In this document: positions 52,327 through 62,699 of the stretch, piece after piece
Layout: every line of letters starts with the position of its first letter
Numbering within the stretch: the stretch's first letter is position 1
Assembly: GCA_965226695.1 (NCBI GenBank)
Contig: OZ245405.1
Span: 1,860,001 to 1,924,000, forward strand
DNA: 64,000 nucleotides
Direction of reading: 5' to 3'
Source: CATOSD01 sp965226695
GTDB lineage: Bacteria > Chloroflexota > Dehalococcoidia > Lucifugimonadales > CATOSD01
Notes under the pieces: model-generated
What the model saw: the letters and a program-made list of their open reading frames with translations, nothing else
Told to the model about the DNA's origin: nothing
Databases searched by the model: none
Translations under genes and position numbers: made by a program

Positions 52327-53793
52327 CTACGACCTGTGAAAGGTGGGCTTCGACCCCTTGATGGTGAGACGGTCAAATGCCCATAAGGCGAGAAGCGCGC
52401 CCGATACTGCCATAAAGGGCGCCATCGAGTCGGCGTAGCGGCCGGCCATCACCCCGAACAGACCGACAAACAGCAGATGTGTGTGGACAGCCCATGCGCC
52501 AACGGCTGCGACAACCAATCTGCCGTCAGGGCACGTCTGGCGAAGACGCTGCCACACCGCCAAAGCCACGGCGAACGGCAAAGTCATCAATCCCACACCC
52601 ATCGCAAATCGAACTATGAATGGAGGCTTCGAACCGTGCTCCACTCCTTGAGTAAAGACCGAAACGGTCTCAAAGAGTTCGTTGCGTTCCGCTTCGTCGA
52701 TGTACGACTGAAACTCTTTCAGGGTCGCGGGCGTGACAAATGCACGTGACCATAGCCCCGTGTAATGGGTCAAGGCGTTCCCAATCCAGGCGACGGGAGA
52801 GGACAGCATTGCCGGTCGCCCTATCTGGGCAACAACGCGATGCTCTTCAATTCCGCGCCGGTCGGCTACCGCCCTTACTTCCGGCGAAAACACACGCGAG
52901 TATGTCGCGTGTTGACCTGTGACCTCGAACTCCGCCAGAAGTATTGCACGAACGTAGTGGCTGGGCGCGCCGGCGATCAGCTCCCGCGCCGGGGCCATGA
53001 CCTCGCGCCCCGTGTCGATGATTCCGGCAAGCTCCGGATCGGACAGTGGCGGACCAGGCTCGATTATCAGCGCCTTGGCGAACAGGTGCCTGTCGGCGAG
53101 ACTGGGGCGCGAATCGGAATCGTGGGATGCGTGCCAGATTACGCTCTCCGCCACCAGGCAGAGGGCAATTGGCGCGACGACCGCCGCCGCCAGCGCGAGC
53201 CGGCGCCCGTCACAGCGCTTCCAGACGAGCCAGAACAGGAGCGGCCAGATCAACAACAGGCTTAACCCGGCCGGCCAGACCGCAATCGCCAGGCCGCAGG
53301 CCAGCGCCGCGAGCGCCATCCATTGCCACGTCGGGCGGCGGGCCGAGAGCGCGATGGCCCCAACCACGAGGCACAGAAGCGAGACGAAGATGGACTCGGT
53401 GAGGATGTAGCCGTGCAGGTCGGCAATGCGGGGATACAGCATCAGCGCGACGACCGGCACCAACGCGAAGAAGGGCGACCGAAAGGCGCGATGGACGCTC
53501 CAGCCCAGGAAGGCGAACGCCGTCGCAGCTATCACGAGCTGCACTTTCTGCGCCGCGTCCGTCGTGCCGAGGAGCGCCTCGACCGCGTTGAGGAAGAGCG
53601 GGTAGCCTGATGTCCGGTGTTCGCTGAACTGCAGGTAGCCTCCGCTGTCCGGAGCCAGAGTAACCGGATCCGACCAGTGAAACGCGATGTATCCGACCGC
53701 CAGCAGCGCGAGCAGCCACGGAAAGGCGGCCTCGAACGAGTAGTTGCGGTTGAGGCTTGCCTTGGCGAACGTGGATTCTGCTAACTGCCGCAT
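52327..53793 (-). CDS. Multi-pass membrane protein, possible GT-C-type glycosyltransferase
   Basis: A 488-residue protein with about ten hydrophobic segments. After the first helix (AAFPWLLALLAVGYIAFHWSD) comes an acidic loop DSGGYLQFSEHRTSGYPLFL, which resembles the catalytic first loop of GT-C enzymes (ArnT/PMT-like). A large loop lies between the middle and last four helices. The ATG at 53793 (MRQLAEST) is chosen; the frame stays open to 53973 but that part is Pro/Ser-rich and overlaps the divergent addB promoter region. It is the intact form of the protein at 50312. A role in decorating surface polymers is inferred from the nearby GT2 gene. Confidence 0.75.
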   Translation of the reverse strand: MRQLAESTFAKASLNRNYSFEAAFPWLLALLAVGYIAFHWSDPVTLAPDSGGYLQFSEHRTSGYPLFLNAVEALLGTTDAAQKVQLVIAATAFAFLGWSVHRAFRSPFFALVPVVALMLYPRIADLHGYILTESIFVSLLCLVVGAIALSARRPTWQWMALAALACGLAIAVWPAGLSLLLIWPLLFWLVWKRCDGRRLALAAAVVAPIALCLVAESVIWHASHDSDSRPSLADRHLFAKALIIEPGPPLSDPELAGIIDTGREVMAPARELIAGAPSHYVRAILLAEFEVTGQHATYSRVFSPEVRAVADRRGIEEHRVVAQIGRPAMLSSPVAWIGNALTHYTGLWSRAFVTPATLKEFQSYIDEAERNELFETVSVFTQGVEHGSKPPFIVRFAMGVGLMTLPFAVALAVWQRLRQTCPDGRLVVAAVGAWAVHTHLLFVGLFGVMAGRYADSMAPFMAVSGALLALWAFDRLTIKGSKPTFHRS

Positions 53794-53957
53794 GGCTGAC
53801 CGACCTGTGGGTGCACTTGCCCCGCTGAATTCCGGTTCGGGGGCCGGGGTTACGATTTTGGGGGCTGTCTGGGCGTTTCCGAGCGCCGGCCTGTTTCGCA
53901 TTCTACGGCACTGCGGTATTGTATTGGAACGCGGGACGTGTGAGGTAGAGTATAGGT

Positions 53958-56900
53958 ATGGAATACAAGGCAAGCGACAATCGAGGCCTCAGTGCGGGCA
54001 GGTTGCTCGTGGGACGACAGTCGCCCGAATTGCGGGAAGCGGTCTGGCGGCTGGTTCGCGACGCAAAGCAGGGCGACCCGCTCGCGCCGGTGACCGTGGT
54101 CGGTCCGTCCAGCTACGCGAATCTCAGCCTGCGGCAGGAACTGGGACGGGGCGGCTTCGCGAATGTTCGATTTATCGTGCTGCCGGTGCTTTCGGAGTTG
54201 CTGGGAGGGGCGGCGATGGCCCGCTCGGGGCGAAGGCCGCTGACGTCCGTGCTGGAGAGGGTGTGGCTCAGAGAGGTGATGGCAGGAGCGACGGGGCCGC
54301 TTGCGCCGGTGAGGGACCACGCCGCGACACAGGCCAGCGTGCGCGCGTCCTTCGGCGAGCTGCGCCGGGCAGGTGAGGACGTGCTCGCCGCCCTCGAGAG
54401 GCAGGGCGGGTTGCGCCGCGACCTCGTCGGGCTGTATCGCGAGTTCCGCCGGAAGGTGGGCGGGGACTGGTACGACGCTGAGGACCTGGCGGAAGCGGCC
54501 GCCGACGCGGTGCGGCGCGGCGAGGCTCCCGCGTTGGCCGACCTGGGCCCGGTGATCGTCTACCTGCCCCGCAACGTCAGCCCGGCAGAGTTGAATCTCA
54601 TGGAGTCATTGGCCGAGAGGGACCATTGTTGCGTGGTGCTGGGAACGACCGGAGACGCTGATGCGGACAGGCCGATCGTCACGCTGGCTGACTCGCTCGG
54701 TCCTCTCCTGGGAAGTCCCAGGTCGGTCGAGGACGACGAGGCTGATGAACAGCCACGGTCCGGCGGGGTTCGCTTGCACGTAGCGCCCAACGCCCACGAA
54801 GAGGTCAGGTGGGCGATAAGGAGAATCGTAAACGAGTCGAGGGAGCGGCGAGTTCCCTTCCATCGCATGGCGATTCTGTACAGAATGGACAACCCCTACG
54901 CCTCTCTGGTGCGGGACGAGCTGATGATGGTCGGCATTCCCATGGCCGGACCGGACCGGCAGACTCTTGCCGACAGCGCCGCGGGCCGGACGCTGACGGG
55001 CCTGCTCGCGATGCCGGGCGGCGACTTCCGCCGTGCGGACGTGATGGAGTGGCTGACCGGCTGCCCGGTTCGCCCCCCGGAGGCGCGAAACGGTGTCTTC
55101 AGCCCCAGCCAGTGGGACTCCTTGACCAGGATGGCGGGAATAGTTCGAGGGTTGGACCAGTGGCGCGACCGTCTCAGCCTGCATGGGGCGCGGCTGGAAG
55201 AGGAGGCTTCACGGCGCGTGGCCGCGGAAGAGATAACGGAGGCCCGCGCCGACCGCATGGTGTCCGAGGCTGCCACCGCCAGGGACGTGTTGGCGTTTGT
55301 CGAGAGCCTGGCGCGGGACGTCGAGCCGCCGGAGAATGGCAGCCGATGGCAGGAGTTCTGTGAGTGGGCCTCGCGTATCCTCGAGCGCTACCTGGACAGC
55401 CGCCTGCCGGAGGCCGAAGGCGTCGCGCTGGACAAGGTGCTGCGCGTGCTGAGGGAGCTGGGAGCCGCCGACAGCGTAGGGCGCGGGGCCACGCTGGACG
55501 AGTTCCGGCAGTCCGTGGAGGACTCCCTGCGGGCGACCGTGGGTCACCTTGGCGTTACCGGCCAGGGTGTGTTCGTCTCCTCGGTTGCCGCCGCGGCCGG
55601 CATGAGCTTTGACATGGTATGGCTTGTGGGCATGGTCGAGGGGGGGATGCCGCCGGCGATCCGTCCGGACCCGCTGCTCCCCGAGGCAGGCTGGCAGGCC
55701 GCTGGGGGGCAGTCGCGCGTATCCCAGCGCATCGCAGCGGAGCGCTACGACTACCTTTCCGCGCTGGCTACCGCGGCACACCGCGAGCTGTCGTATCCGG
55801 TCGCCAACGCGGCGTCGCAGCGCCAGGCGTATCCGTCGCGATGGTTTCTCGAGCAGGCGTCGTTGTTAGAGGGCGCACCGGTGCACGCCAGCGGCCTGGG
55901 ACGTCTAGGGGACCGAGAATGGCTCTCGGTGGACTACTCGCCGGAGCACGCGCTGTCCGCCACCCCGGAGGCGGCGCTGTCCGACGGGCTCGACTACAAC
56001 CTGAGCCGTTTGCTTCGGTGGAGAGGCAGCGGCTCGAGGCTGGACGACCACCCATTCGCGGGCGCGGGAACTCTCTTCCACGCCGTGCGCCTGGCCCGAA
56101 GCCGTAACTTCGACCGGCTGACGGAGTTCGACGGCAACCTATCGACGGTGAGCGGCGAGGCGCGGTTCCGGCGGAATCTGGGCCGGTCGCCGGTATCGGC
56201 CACGAGCCTGGAAAGCTGGGCTGCCTGCCCATTCCGGTACTTCCTGGGGCACGTGCTGAGGCTCAGCGCCCTGGAGTCGACGGAGGAAAACGCGTCTATC
56301 TCGCCACTGGACCGCGGTTCGCTGATACACCGGATTCTGGAGCGGTTCGCGCGGGAGGTCGACGCCGGAGGAGAAATTCCGGCCCCTGATGAGGAGCAGG
56401 CTCCGGCTTTGCGACGGAGGCTGTTCGACATCGCTGATGAGGAGTTCGACCGTGCTGAATCGCAGGGCGTCACCGGCAAACCGCTTCTGTGGGGGTTGGA
56501 GAAACGCGACATCCTGGCCGATCTGGAGACCTTCCTCGAAGAGGACTCCAAGCTGCGGGCAGGACATCGCACAGGGAAGATCGTAGTCGAGGCCGGGTTC
56601 GGCTTTGGCGGCGATTCCCTGGAAGTCGAAGATCCGGAAACGCGGCTGCGATTTCGAGGGTACATCGACCGGATTGACGTCAGCGCCGACGGACGATCCG
56701 CGCTGGTAATCGACTATAAGACCGGCAGCGCGAGACCGTACAAGGACCTGGACTCCGACCCCATCGACCGGGGCAAGCGCCTCCAGTTGGGCGTCTATTC
56801 ACTCGCCGCAAGGCGGATGGTGCCTGCGGCCGACGTACGTGCGGTCTACTGGTTCACCACGAACCGGGGCGGCTTCGCAATGTCGCCTCAGGGGACATTC

Positions 56901-57137
56901 GACTTGCGGGACGAAGAAGTGCGTGAGCGGTTTAATGAGGGTCTTACGACGATAGTGTCCGGGATTGAATCCGGAATGTTCCCAGCGAATCCGGGGCCTC
57001 CCGGTTGGGGCGGCCCCTCGAACTGCTCGTACTGCGACTTTGATTCGCTGTGCGCCACGCGGCGGTCAGACCTCTGGGAACGAAAGAAGTCGGACCCTGG
57101 ACTGGCCGCCTACCTGGCGCTTTCCAGCCAGGAATGA
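53958..57137 (+). CDS. addB: AddB-type helicase-nuclease subunit
   Basis: A 1059-residue protein of the AddB/RexB type. The N-terminal two thirds show an inactive helicase-like body: the GRxGxGK Walker A of AddB is not visible (LLVGRQSPELREAVWRL stands there). The C-terminal third is a PD-(D/E)XK nuclease: PVSATSLESWAACPFRYFLG, LDRGSLIHRIL, GYIDRIDVSADG and VIDYKTGSARP, closed by CSYCDFDSLC. The cysteines of AACPF and CSYCDFDSLC would hold the iron-sulfur staple. With AddA it resects double-strand breaks for recombination. The stop overlaps the addA start. Confidence 0.88.
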   Translation: MEYKASDNRGLSAGRLLVGRQSPELREAVWRLVRDAKQGDPLAPVTVVGPSSYANLSLRQELGRGGFANVRFIVLPVLSELLGGAAMARSGRRPLTSVLERVWLREVMAGATGPLAPVRDHAATQASVRASFGELRRAGEDVLAALERQGGLRRDLVGLYREFRRKVGGDWYDAEDLAEAAADAVRRGEAPALADLGPVIVYLPRNVSPAELNLMESLAERDHCCVVLGTTGDADADRPIVTLADSLGPLLGSPRSVEDDEADEQPRSGGVRLHVAPNAHEEVRWAIRRIVNESRERRVPFHRMAILYRMDNPYASLVRDELMMVGIPMAGPDRQTLADSAAGRTLTGLLAMPGGDFRRADVMEWLTGCPVRPPEARNGVFSPSQWDSLTRMAGIVRGLDQWRDRLSLHGARLEEEASRRVAAEEITEARADRMVSEAATARDVLAFVESLARDVEPPENGSRWQEFCEWASRILERYLDSRLPEAEGVALDKVLRVLRELGAADSVGRGATLDEFRQSVEDSLRATVGHLGVTGQGVFVSSVAAAAGMSFDMVWLVGMVEGGMPPAIRPDPLLPEAGWQAAGGQSRVSQRIAAERYDYLSALATAAHRELSYPVANAASQRQAYPSRWFLEQASLLEGAPVHASGLGRLGDREWLSVDYSPEHALSATPEAALSDGLDYNLSRLLRWRGSGSRLDDHPFAGAGTLFHAVRLARSRNFDRLTEFDGNLSTVSGEARFRRNLGRSPVSATSLESWAACPFRYFLGHVLRLSALESTEENASISPLDRGSLIHRILERFAREVDAGGEIPAPDEEQAPALRRRLFDIADEEFDRAESQGVTGKPLLWGLEKRDILADLETFLEEDSKLRAGHRTGKIVVEAGFGFGGDSLEVEDPETRLRFRGYIDRIDVSADGRSALVIDYKTGSARPYKDLDSDPIDRGKRLQLGVYSLAARRMVPAADVRAVYWFTTNRGGFAMSPQGTFDLRDEEVRERFNEGLTTIVSGIESGMFPANPGPPGWGGPSNCSYCDFDSLCATRRSDLWERKKSDPGLAAYLALSSQE

Positions 57138-60100
57138 CAGGACCAGCGATGGCACCTCTACCAAACTCTGACGGCGAACGCGGGAAGGGCTTTGTTCCCG
57201 TCGACGAAGACTCAAGGCGAGTAATCGCGGAACAGCTGAGTGAGACTCTTTTCGTAGAGGCCAGCGCGGGCACGGGCAAGACCGCCAGCCTGGTTGCGAG
57301 GTTGGTGAGCCTGGTGAGGACCGGCAGGACCACACTCGACCGCATAGCGGCCATAACGTTCACCGAGACGGCCGCCGCCGAGCTGCGAGACCGGGTGCGC
57401 CAGGGTCTCGAGGAGGCGGCCGCGGACGTCTCACTTGGTGAGCAAGAGCGCGCCCGGTGCGCCCAGGGAACGGTGGACCTGGACCAGGCCTCCATCCAGA
57501 CGCTCCACTCGTTCGCCTCCGCATTGCTGCACGATAGGCCGCTGGAAGCAGGGCTTCCACCCGCGTTTGAGACCTCGGACGAAATCGCCGCCGGCCTGAG
57601 GTTCGACGAGGCCTGGACGGAATGGATAGACGCGGAACTGGAGGAGGACTCACCGCTCGCGCCGCATCTTAGCTTGGCACTCACGCTCGGCGTCACCCTT
57701 CCGCAGCTCAGGCAAGTGGCCATGGAGTTTCACCGCAACTACACCGACCTCGCCGGGCAGGCCTTGGTTTCGCCGCCAGCCACGCATAGCGGCTGGATGG
57801 ACGAACTGCGACAGGCCTGCTCCGAGATGGAGCGTCTCTGCTCGTATTCGAAGCTGATGGATGAAGACCCGCTCTACCGCCACGTCCAGGTCAAGCTGAG
57901 GGAGATTCGCCGATTGGCGCAAGAGGAGCCGGGTTCGGTGTTGGCGTACCGCCAGCTCTCGCGAGTGCTTCCCCTGAGATATGGCAGGGGTAGGCAGGGC
58001 GACTGGGACACCGATCCGAGCACTGGAGTCAACGCCTGCAAGGCACTTAAGGAGCTTCTGGCGGAGATTCAGGAAGCGGGATCCGCAGCCCTCAAGCAGG
58101 CTCTGGCCGCGGCTATGACGCCAATTCTCGATGCCCTCCGGGAGTTCGTGCTCCAGTACGCGGAGCGCCGACGGGCCGAGGGCCGCGCCGAATTCCACGA
58201 TTTGCTGGTGTGGGCGCGCGACCTGCTGCGCGACGACATTCAGGTGCGCGACTATTTCCGGGCGCGCTACTCGCACGTGCTCATCGACGAGGTGCAAGAC
58301 ACCGACCCGATACAGACCGAGATGGCAATGTTCCTGAGTGAGGCCGCGCCGGAAGGTGGGAAGAACGGGCCTCGTCCCTCGACCTGGGACGAGGTACTGC
58401 CCGAGACCGGCAAGCTGTTCGTTGTTGGGGACGCGAAACAGTCAATCTTCCGCTTTCGCCGCGCCGACGTGGTGCAGATGAACAGGCTCAGGGACCGGAT
58501 GGAGCGGGCGGGTGGGCGCACGCTCAGCCTGGTGCAGAACTTCAGGTCGCAGGACAGTGTCGTGGCCTGGGTAAATCACGTGTTCGGGCAGTGGATGGGG
58601 GGAAACCCTGAACTGGTTGACGGTGACGGTTTCTTCCAGGCCGAGTACGAGTCCATGTCGGCCCGTTGGACAGGAGGGTCCGGCTTGCCATTCGGCCCGC
58701 GGGTCTGGGCGCTGGCAGACAAGGAGGTCGACGCACTGATCGACGGCGTTCGAATGGATGAGGCAAAGCAGATAGCCCGGCTGCTACGTCAAATGGTTGC
58801 CGATGAGTGGCAGACATTGGACCGTGAAGTCACAGACACGAGCGGGACCGAGACCTACAGGCCTGTCACTTACTCTGACATATGCATTTTGAAGCCAACG
58901 CGCACCGGCCTCTGGATGCTGGAGCGGGCATTGGAGGACCAGGACGTTCCCTACCGACTCGAGAGCGCGTCGCTCATATTCGAGACCCAGGAGATCAAAG
59001 ACCTGTTGAACTGCCTCAAGGCCATCGACGATCCTGCCGACCAGGTGGCCATCGTCGCCGCTCTCCGTTCTCTTGCGTTCGGATGCAGCGACGTCGACCT
59101 GGCCAGGCACTACGAGAGCGGCGGACGGTTCGACTATCTGAGGCAGACCGCCGGTCGGGGACATGGTCCCGTGAACGAAGCCTTCGAGTCCCTGCTTGCC
59201 TTTCACGCGGCCCGCCTCTGGGAGTCCCCTGGCGCACTGATCGATCGTTTCGTGCGGGAGCGCGGGCTGATGGAGGCCGCGTCCGGCCACCCAAGAATGC
59301 GGGAGCAGTGGCGTCGCTACCGGTTTATGGTGGAGAGGGCGAGGCAATTCGCCGCCGCTGGGGGAACGTCGCTGAGGTCGTTCCTGAGGTGGGTCGAGGA
59401 CCAGATGAACGAGCGGGCGCGCGTCAACGAAACGCCGGTCCCGGAGTCTGACGAGGAGGCCGTGCGGGTGATGACCGTTCACGCCTCCAAGGGGCTGGAA
59501 TTTCCTGTTGTCGTCCTGACCGGAATCAACTCGGGCCGAGGTGGCCGGGAAGGGCCCGTTCTGTTCGACCGCTCGATGGGCGCTGTCGAGGTTGGACTGG
59601 GACCAAGGGACAGCGGGTTCGCCACCGCGGGTTACGTCGATCTTGCGGAGCGCGAGAAGAGGATGTCCGACGCGGAGAACGTCCGGCTGATGTACGTCGC
59701 AACCACACGCGCCCGCGACCATCTCGTGCTCAGCCTGCGACGACCCCAGCGAGGTGGCGCCAACTCGCCCGCTGGCGCAATTTCGTCGCTGCTGCAGAGC
59801 GGGCCTCGACTTTGGGAGCCGGTCGATCCGGCAATCCCGGGCGAGGTGCCCCCGCATGACACCGCCCGGGAGAACCGGACCCACGTGGACACGAACGCCG
59901 AGCACACGGTTGAGGCCCGCGACAGGTGGATGATGGAACGTGAGCGATTGATCGAGGAGATGCGCCGTCCTTCGTTCGTGTCGGCCACGTCGCTGGGGAG
60001 GTTGTCGAGGGAGGACAAGGGCGAGCCGGACAGCCCGGAGCCGTGGCGGCGTGGCCGGGCCGGGACTTCGGTGGGCCGGGCGGTCCACGCCGTGCTGCAG

Positions 60101-60589
60101 GCGATAGACCTGGCGAGCGGCGCGGACATCGACGACCGCTCCCGCGCGCAGGCCGCGGCGGAGGGAATACCTGAGCGCGAGGGCGAGATTGCCCGGTTGG
60201 CCCGCACGGCCGTGGAAAGCGAAGTCGTGAAGCGGGCGGTGGCGTCCGGCAGGTTCTGGCGAGAAGTCCCCGTGGCGGCGGCTGTCGGCGGCGGTTCCCT
60301 TCACGGCTTCATCGACTTGCTGTTCGAGGAGGAAGACGGACTTGTCGTGGTCGACTACAAGACCGACTCGGTAAACGCCGCCGAGACGCCCGACGCAGTA
60401 TTGAGCTATCGACTGCAGGGAGGGGCCTACGCACACGCGATCGGCCAGGTTACGGGGAAGAGGGTTAAGGAAGTAGTGTTCCTGTATCTACAGCCCAAGC
60501 GCGAGGAGAGGCTGGAGGGCCTCGCCGAGGCGGTGCGTGACGCGGCTGGAGAGGCCGAGAAGTCGCTGGGAGTGGCGGCCAGACCCTGA
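57134..60589 (+). CDS. addA: AddA-type helicase-nuclease subunit
   Basis: An 1151-residue UvrD-type helicase. Walker A is ASAGTGKT at residues 43-50, motif Ia is AAITFTETAAAELRDRV, Walker B is VLIDEVQDTDPIQ and motif III is VVGDAKQSIFRFRRAD. Motif V-VI follow around VMTVHASKGLEFPVV and MYVATTRARDHL. The C-terminal PD-(D/E)XK nuclease reads HGFIDLLFEEEDG then VVVDYKTDS. ATG 57134 overlaps the addB stop (ATGA), so both subunits are made together. Order addB-addA is the usual one. It loads RecA-type recombinase after end resection. Confidence 0.92.
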   Translation: MTGPAMAPLPNSDGERGKGFVPVDEDSRRVIAEQLSETLFVEASAGTGKTASLVARLVSLVRTGRTTLDRIAAITFTETAAAELRDRVRQGLEEAAADVSLGEQERARCAQGTVDLDQASIQTLHSFASALLHDRPLEAGLPPAFETSDEIAAGLRFDEAWTEWIDAELEEDSPLAPHLSLALTLGVTLPQLRQVAMEFHRNYTDLAGQALVSPPATHSGWMDELRQACSEMERLCSYSKLMDEDPLYRHVQVKLREIRRLAQEEPGSVLAYRQLSRVLPLRYGRGRQGDWDTDPSTGVNACKALKELLAEIQEAGSAALKQALAAAMTPILDALREFVLQYAERRRAEGRAEFHDLLVWARDLLRDDIQVRDYFRARYSHVLIDEVQDTDPIQTEMAMFLSEAAPEGGKNGPRPSTWDEVLPETGKLFVVGDAKQSIFRFRRADVVQMNRLRDRMERAGGRTLSLVQNFRSQDSVVAWVNHVFGQWMGGNPELVDGDGFFQAEYESMSARWTGGSGLPFGPRVWALADKEVDALIDGVRMDEAKQIARLLRQMVADEWQTLDREVTDTSGTETYRPVTYSDICILKPTRTGLWMLERALEDQDVPYRLESASLIFETQEIKDLLNCLKAIDDPADQVAIVAALRSLAFGCSDVDLARHYESGGRFDYLRQTAGRGHGPVNEAFESLLAFHAARLWESPGALIDRFVRERGLMEAASGHPRMREQWRRYRFMVERARQFAAAGGTSLRSFLRWVEDQMNERARVNETPVPESDEEAVRVMTVHASKGLEFPVVVLTGINSGRGGREGPVLFDRSMGAVEVGLGPRDSGFATAGYVDLAEREKRMSDAENVRLMYVATTRARDHLVLSLRRPQRGGANSPAGAISSLLQSGPRLWEPVDPAIPGEVPPHDTARENRTHVDTNAEHTVEARDRWMMERERLIEEMRRPSFVSATSLGRLSREDKGEPDSPEPWRRGRAGTSVGRAVHAVLQAIDLASGADIDDRSRAQAAAEGIPEREGEIARLARTAVESEVVKRAVASGRFWREVPVAAAVGGGSLHGFIDLLFEEEDGLVVVDYKTDSVNAAETPDAVLSYRLQGGAYAHAIGQVTGKRVKEVVFLYLQPKREERLEGLAEAVRDAAGEAEKSLGVAARP

Positions 60590-60643
60590 CACGAGCCTCC
60601 AGTCTCCGCAGACTGTAGCTACTCTTCTGGAAGGACGTCTTTG

Positions 60644-60672
60644 TTGACCCCTCAGCCTGCTTGTGCTAGTTT
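60644..60672 (+). promoter_or_regulatory. Promoter of the amine-oxidase gene
   Basis: TTGACC (60644-60649), a 17-nt spacer and TAGTTT (60667-60672), about 58 nt before the ATG. The -35 matches 5 of 6 bases, the -10 only 3 of 6. Confidence 0.5.
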
Positions 60673-60730
60673 CGGCAATGCCAGGTAGCCTCGCAAACTG
60701 GACATGCAGCACCGCTTCGAGGAGGTTGCA

Positions 60731-62686
60731 ATGATTATTTCCGAGGGCAAGAGATCAGATTCGGAGACCCGGCAGTTCACCTCCCATCCGCTGGACCCGC
60801 TCACGGCCGAGGAGATCGTGGAAGCCACGCGGATCCTCAGGTCGCAGCGCAATATCGGCCCAAGGGTGCGATTCGAGACAATCGTCTTGAAGGAGCCGGA
60901 CAAGGAGGAGGTACTCGGCTGCCAGCCGGGCAACCCAGTCGAGAGGCGCGCATTCCTGGCAGTATTGGACAATGACGACAAGGCCACCTACGAAGCGATC
61001 GTCTCGCTAGATCAGGGGCGTGTAACCGACTGGAAGCGGCTCGAAGGTGTGCAGCCCCGGATAATGCTCGATGAATTCGTCGAGTGTGAGGCCGCGGTCA
61101 AAGCAAGTCCCGAATTCCGGGCAGCCCTGCGGAAGCGCGGCATATCCGACGCGGACCTGGTGATGGTCGAGCCATGGTCGGCGGGCAACTACGGATATGC
61201 CGAGGAGGAGGGACGGCGCCTGGTCCTGACCCGCAACTTTCTTCGCGCCGGCCCCAATGACAACGGCTACGCACGGCCCATAGAGGGACTGGGCGTGTTT
61301 GTGGACCTGAACGCGATGGAGGTGATGCGCGTCGACGACTACGGCGTGATCCCGCTGGCCCCCAACGACGGAAACTACGCCTCCGAGTTTGTCGGCGAGT
61401 TTCGCCAGGACTTGAAGCCCCTGGAAATCACCCAGCCGGAAGGGCCAAGCTTCACCGTGGACGGCTACAGCGTAACCTGGCAGAAGTGGCATCTGCGGGT
61501 GGGCTTCACTCCCAGGGAAGGGCTGGTGATTCACACCGTCGGCTACGAGGACCAGGGACGGACCAGGCCCATCCTGTACCGGGCCGCGCTGTCGGACATG
61601 GTGGTGCCCTACGGCGAGCCGGGCAAGGACCACTACCGCAAGAACGCTTTCGACGCCGGCGAGTACGGGATCGGCTCGCTGACCAACACCCTCACGCTTG
61701 GCTGCGACTGCCTGGGCGAGATCTACTACTTCGATGCTAATCTCAACGACGGCAAGGGAGGCGCCGTCACCATACCCAACGCAGTGTGCATGCACGAGGA
61801 GGACTACGGCATCCTGTGGAAGCACACCGACTGGCGCAACGGCCACGTGGAGGTGCGCCGTTCCAGAAGACTGGTCATATCCAGCATCGCCACGGTAGGC
61901 AACTACGAATACGGGTTCTTCTGGTACTTCTACCAGGACGGGACTATCCAGGTGGAAGTGAAGCTGACCGGCATTATCAACACCGCGGGCATCGCGGAGG
62001 GCGAGACGCCCAAGTACGGCGTTCTGGTGGCGCCCCAGCTCAACGCGCACGTCCACCAGCACTTCTTCAGCTTCCGCCTGGACATGGCCGTGGACGGCGA
62101 ACGCAACTCGGTTCACGAGATGAACACGATAGCCGAGCCGCCAGGTCCGGACAATCCCCACGGCAACGCCTTCTACGCCAAGGCCACCCCGCTGAAGACC
62201 GAACTGGAGGCCCAGAGGGTCGTGGACCCGATGAGCGGCCGCTACTGGGTGGTGACCAACCCGTCCGCTAAGAACGCTCTTGGGTCGCCCGTGGGCTACA
62301 AGCTGATGCCTGGCGAGAACATCCTGCCTTTCGCTCACCCCAGTTCAAGCATCATCAAGCGGGCAGGCTTCATGACCAAGCATCTCTGGGTGACGCCGTA
62401 CGAACCGGACGAACTGGCGGCCACCGGTGCTTATCCCAACCAGCACCCCGGCGGCGCCGGACTTCCCGAATACACGAGGAACGACCGCAGAGTCGAGAAC
62501 ACCGACGTTGTCCTGTGGTACACCCTCGGGTACCACCACGTGCCACGACCGGAGGACTGGCCCATTTCGCCGGTGGCCTACTGCGGCTTCAGCCTCAAGC
62601 CCGTCGGCTTCTTCGACACGAACCCGGTGTTGGACGTGCCGCCTAGTGTTCATCACAACGGCGCCTCGCATAGCTGCCACGCCTGA
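60731..62686 (+). CDS. Copper-containing primary amine oxidase
   Basis: A 651-residue copper amine oxidase. Tyr392 in GNYEYGFFW is the topaquinone precursor (consensus N-Y-D/E). Asp308 in NAFDAGEYG is the catalytic base. His440 and His442 (AHVHQHFF) and a later His near 602 (GYHHVPRPEDWP) are the copper ligands. The residue numbers are close to those of the Arthrobacter globiformis enzyme. It oxidises primary amines to aldehydes with release of ammonia and hydrogen peroxide. No signal peptide is visible, so it is probably cytoplasmic. The start at 60731 has GGAGG five bases upstream. The amine is unknown; no aldehyde dehydrogenase is adjacent. Confidence 0.93.
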   Translation: MIISEGKRSDSETRQFTSHPLDPLTAEEIVEATRILRSQRNIGPRVRFETIVLKEPDKEEVLGCQPGNPVERRAFLAVLDNDDKATYEAIVSLDQGRVTDWKRLEGVQPRIMLDEFVECEAAVKASPEFRAALRKRGISDADLVMVEPWSAGNYGYAEEEGRRLVLTRNFLRAGPNDNGYARPIEGLGVFVDLNAMEVMRVDDYGVIPLAPNDGNYASEFVGEFRQDLKPLEITQPEGPSFTVDGYSVTWQKWHLRVGFTPREGLVIHTVGYEDQGRTRPILYRAALSDMVVPYGEPGKDHYRKNAFDAGEYGIGSLTNTLTLGCDCLGEIYYFDANLNDGKGGAVTIPNAVCMHEEDYGILWKHTDWRNGHVEVRRSRRLVISSIATVGNYEYGFFWYFYQDGTIQVEVKLTGIINTAGIAEGETPKYGVLVAPQLNAHVHQHFFSFRLDMAVDGERNSVHEMNTIAEPPGPDNPHGNAFYAKATPLKTELEAQRVVDPMSGRYWVVTNPSAKNALGSPVGYKLMPGENILPFAHPSSSIIKRAGFMTKHLWVTPYEPDELAATGAYPNQHPGGAGLPEYTRNDRRVENTDVVLWYTLGYHHVPRPEDWPISPVAYCGFSLKPVGFFDTNPVLDVPPSVHHNGASHSCHA

Positions 62687-62699
62687 CGCTCGGCCAGAG

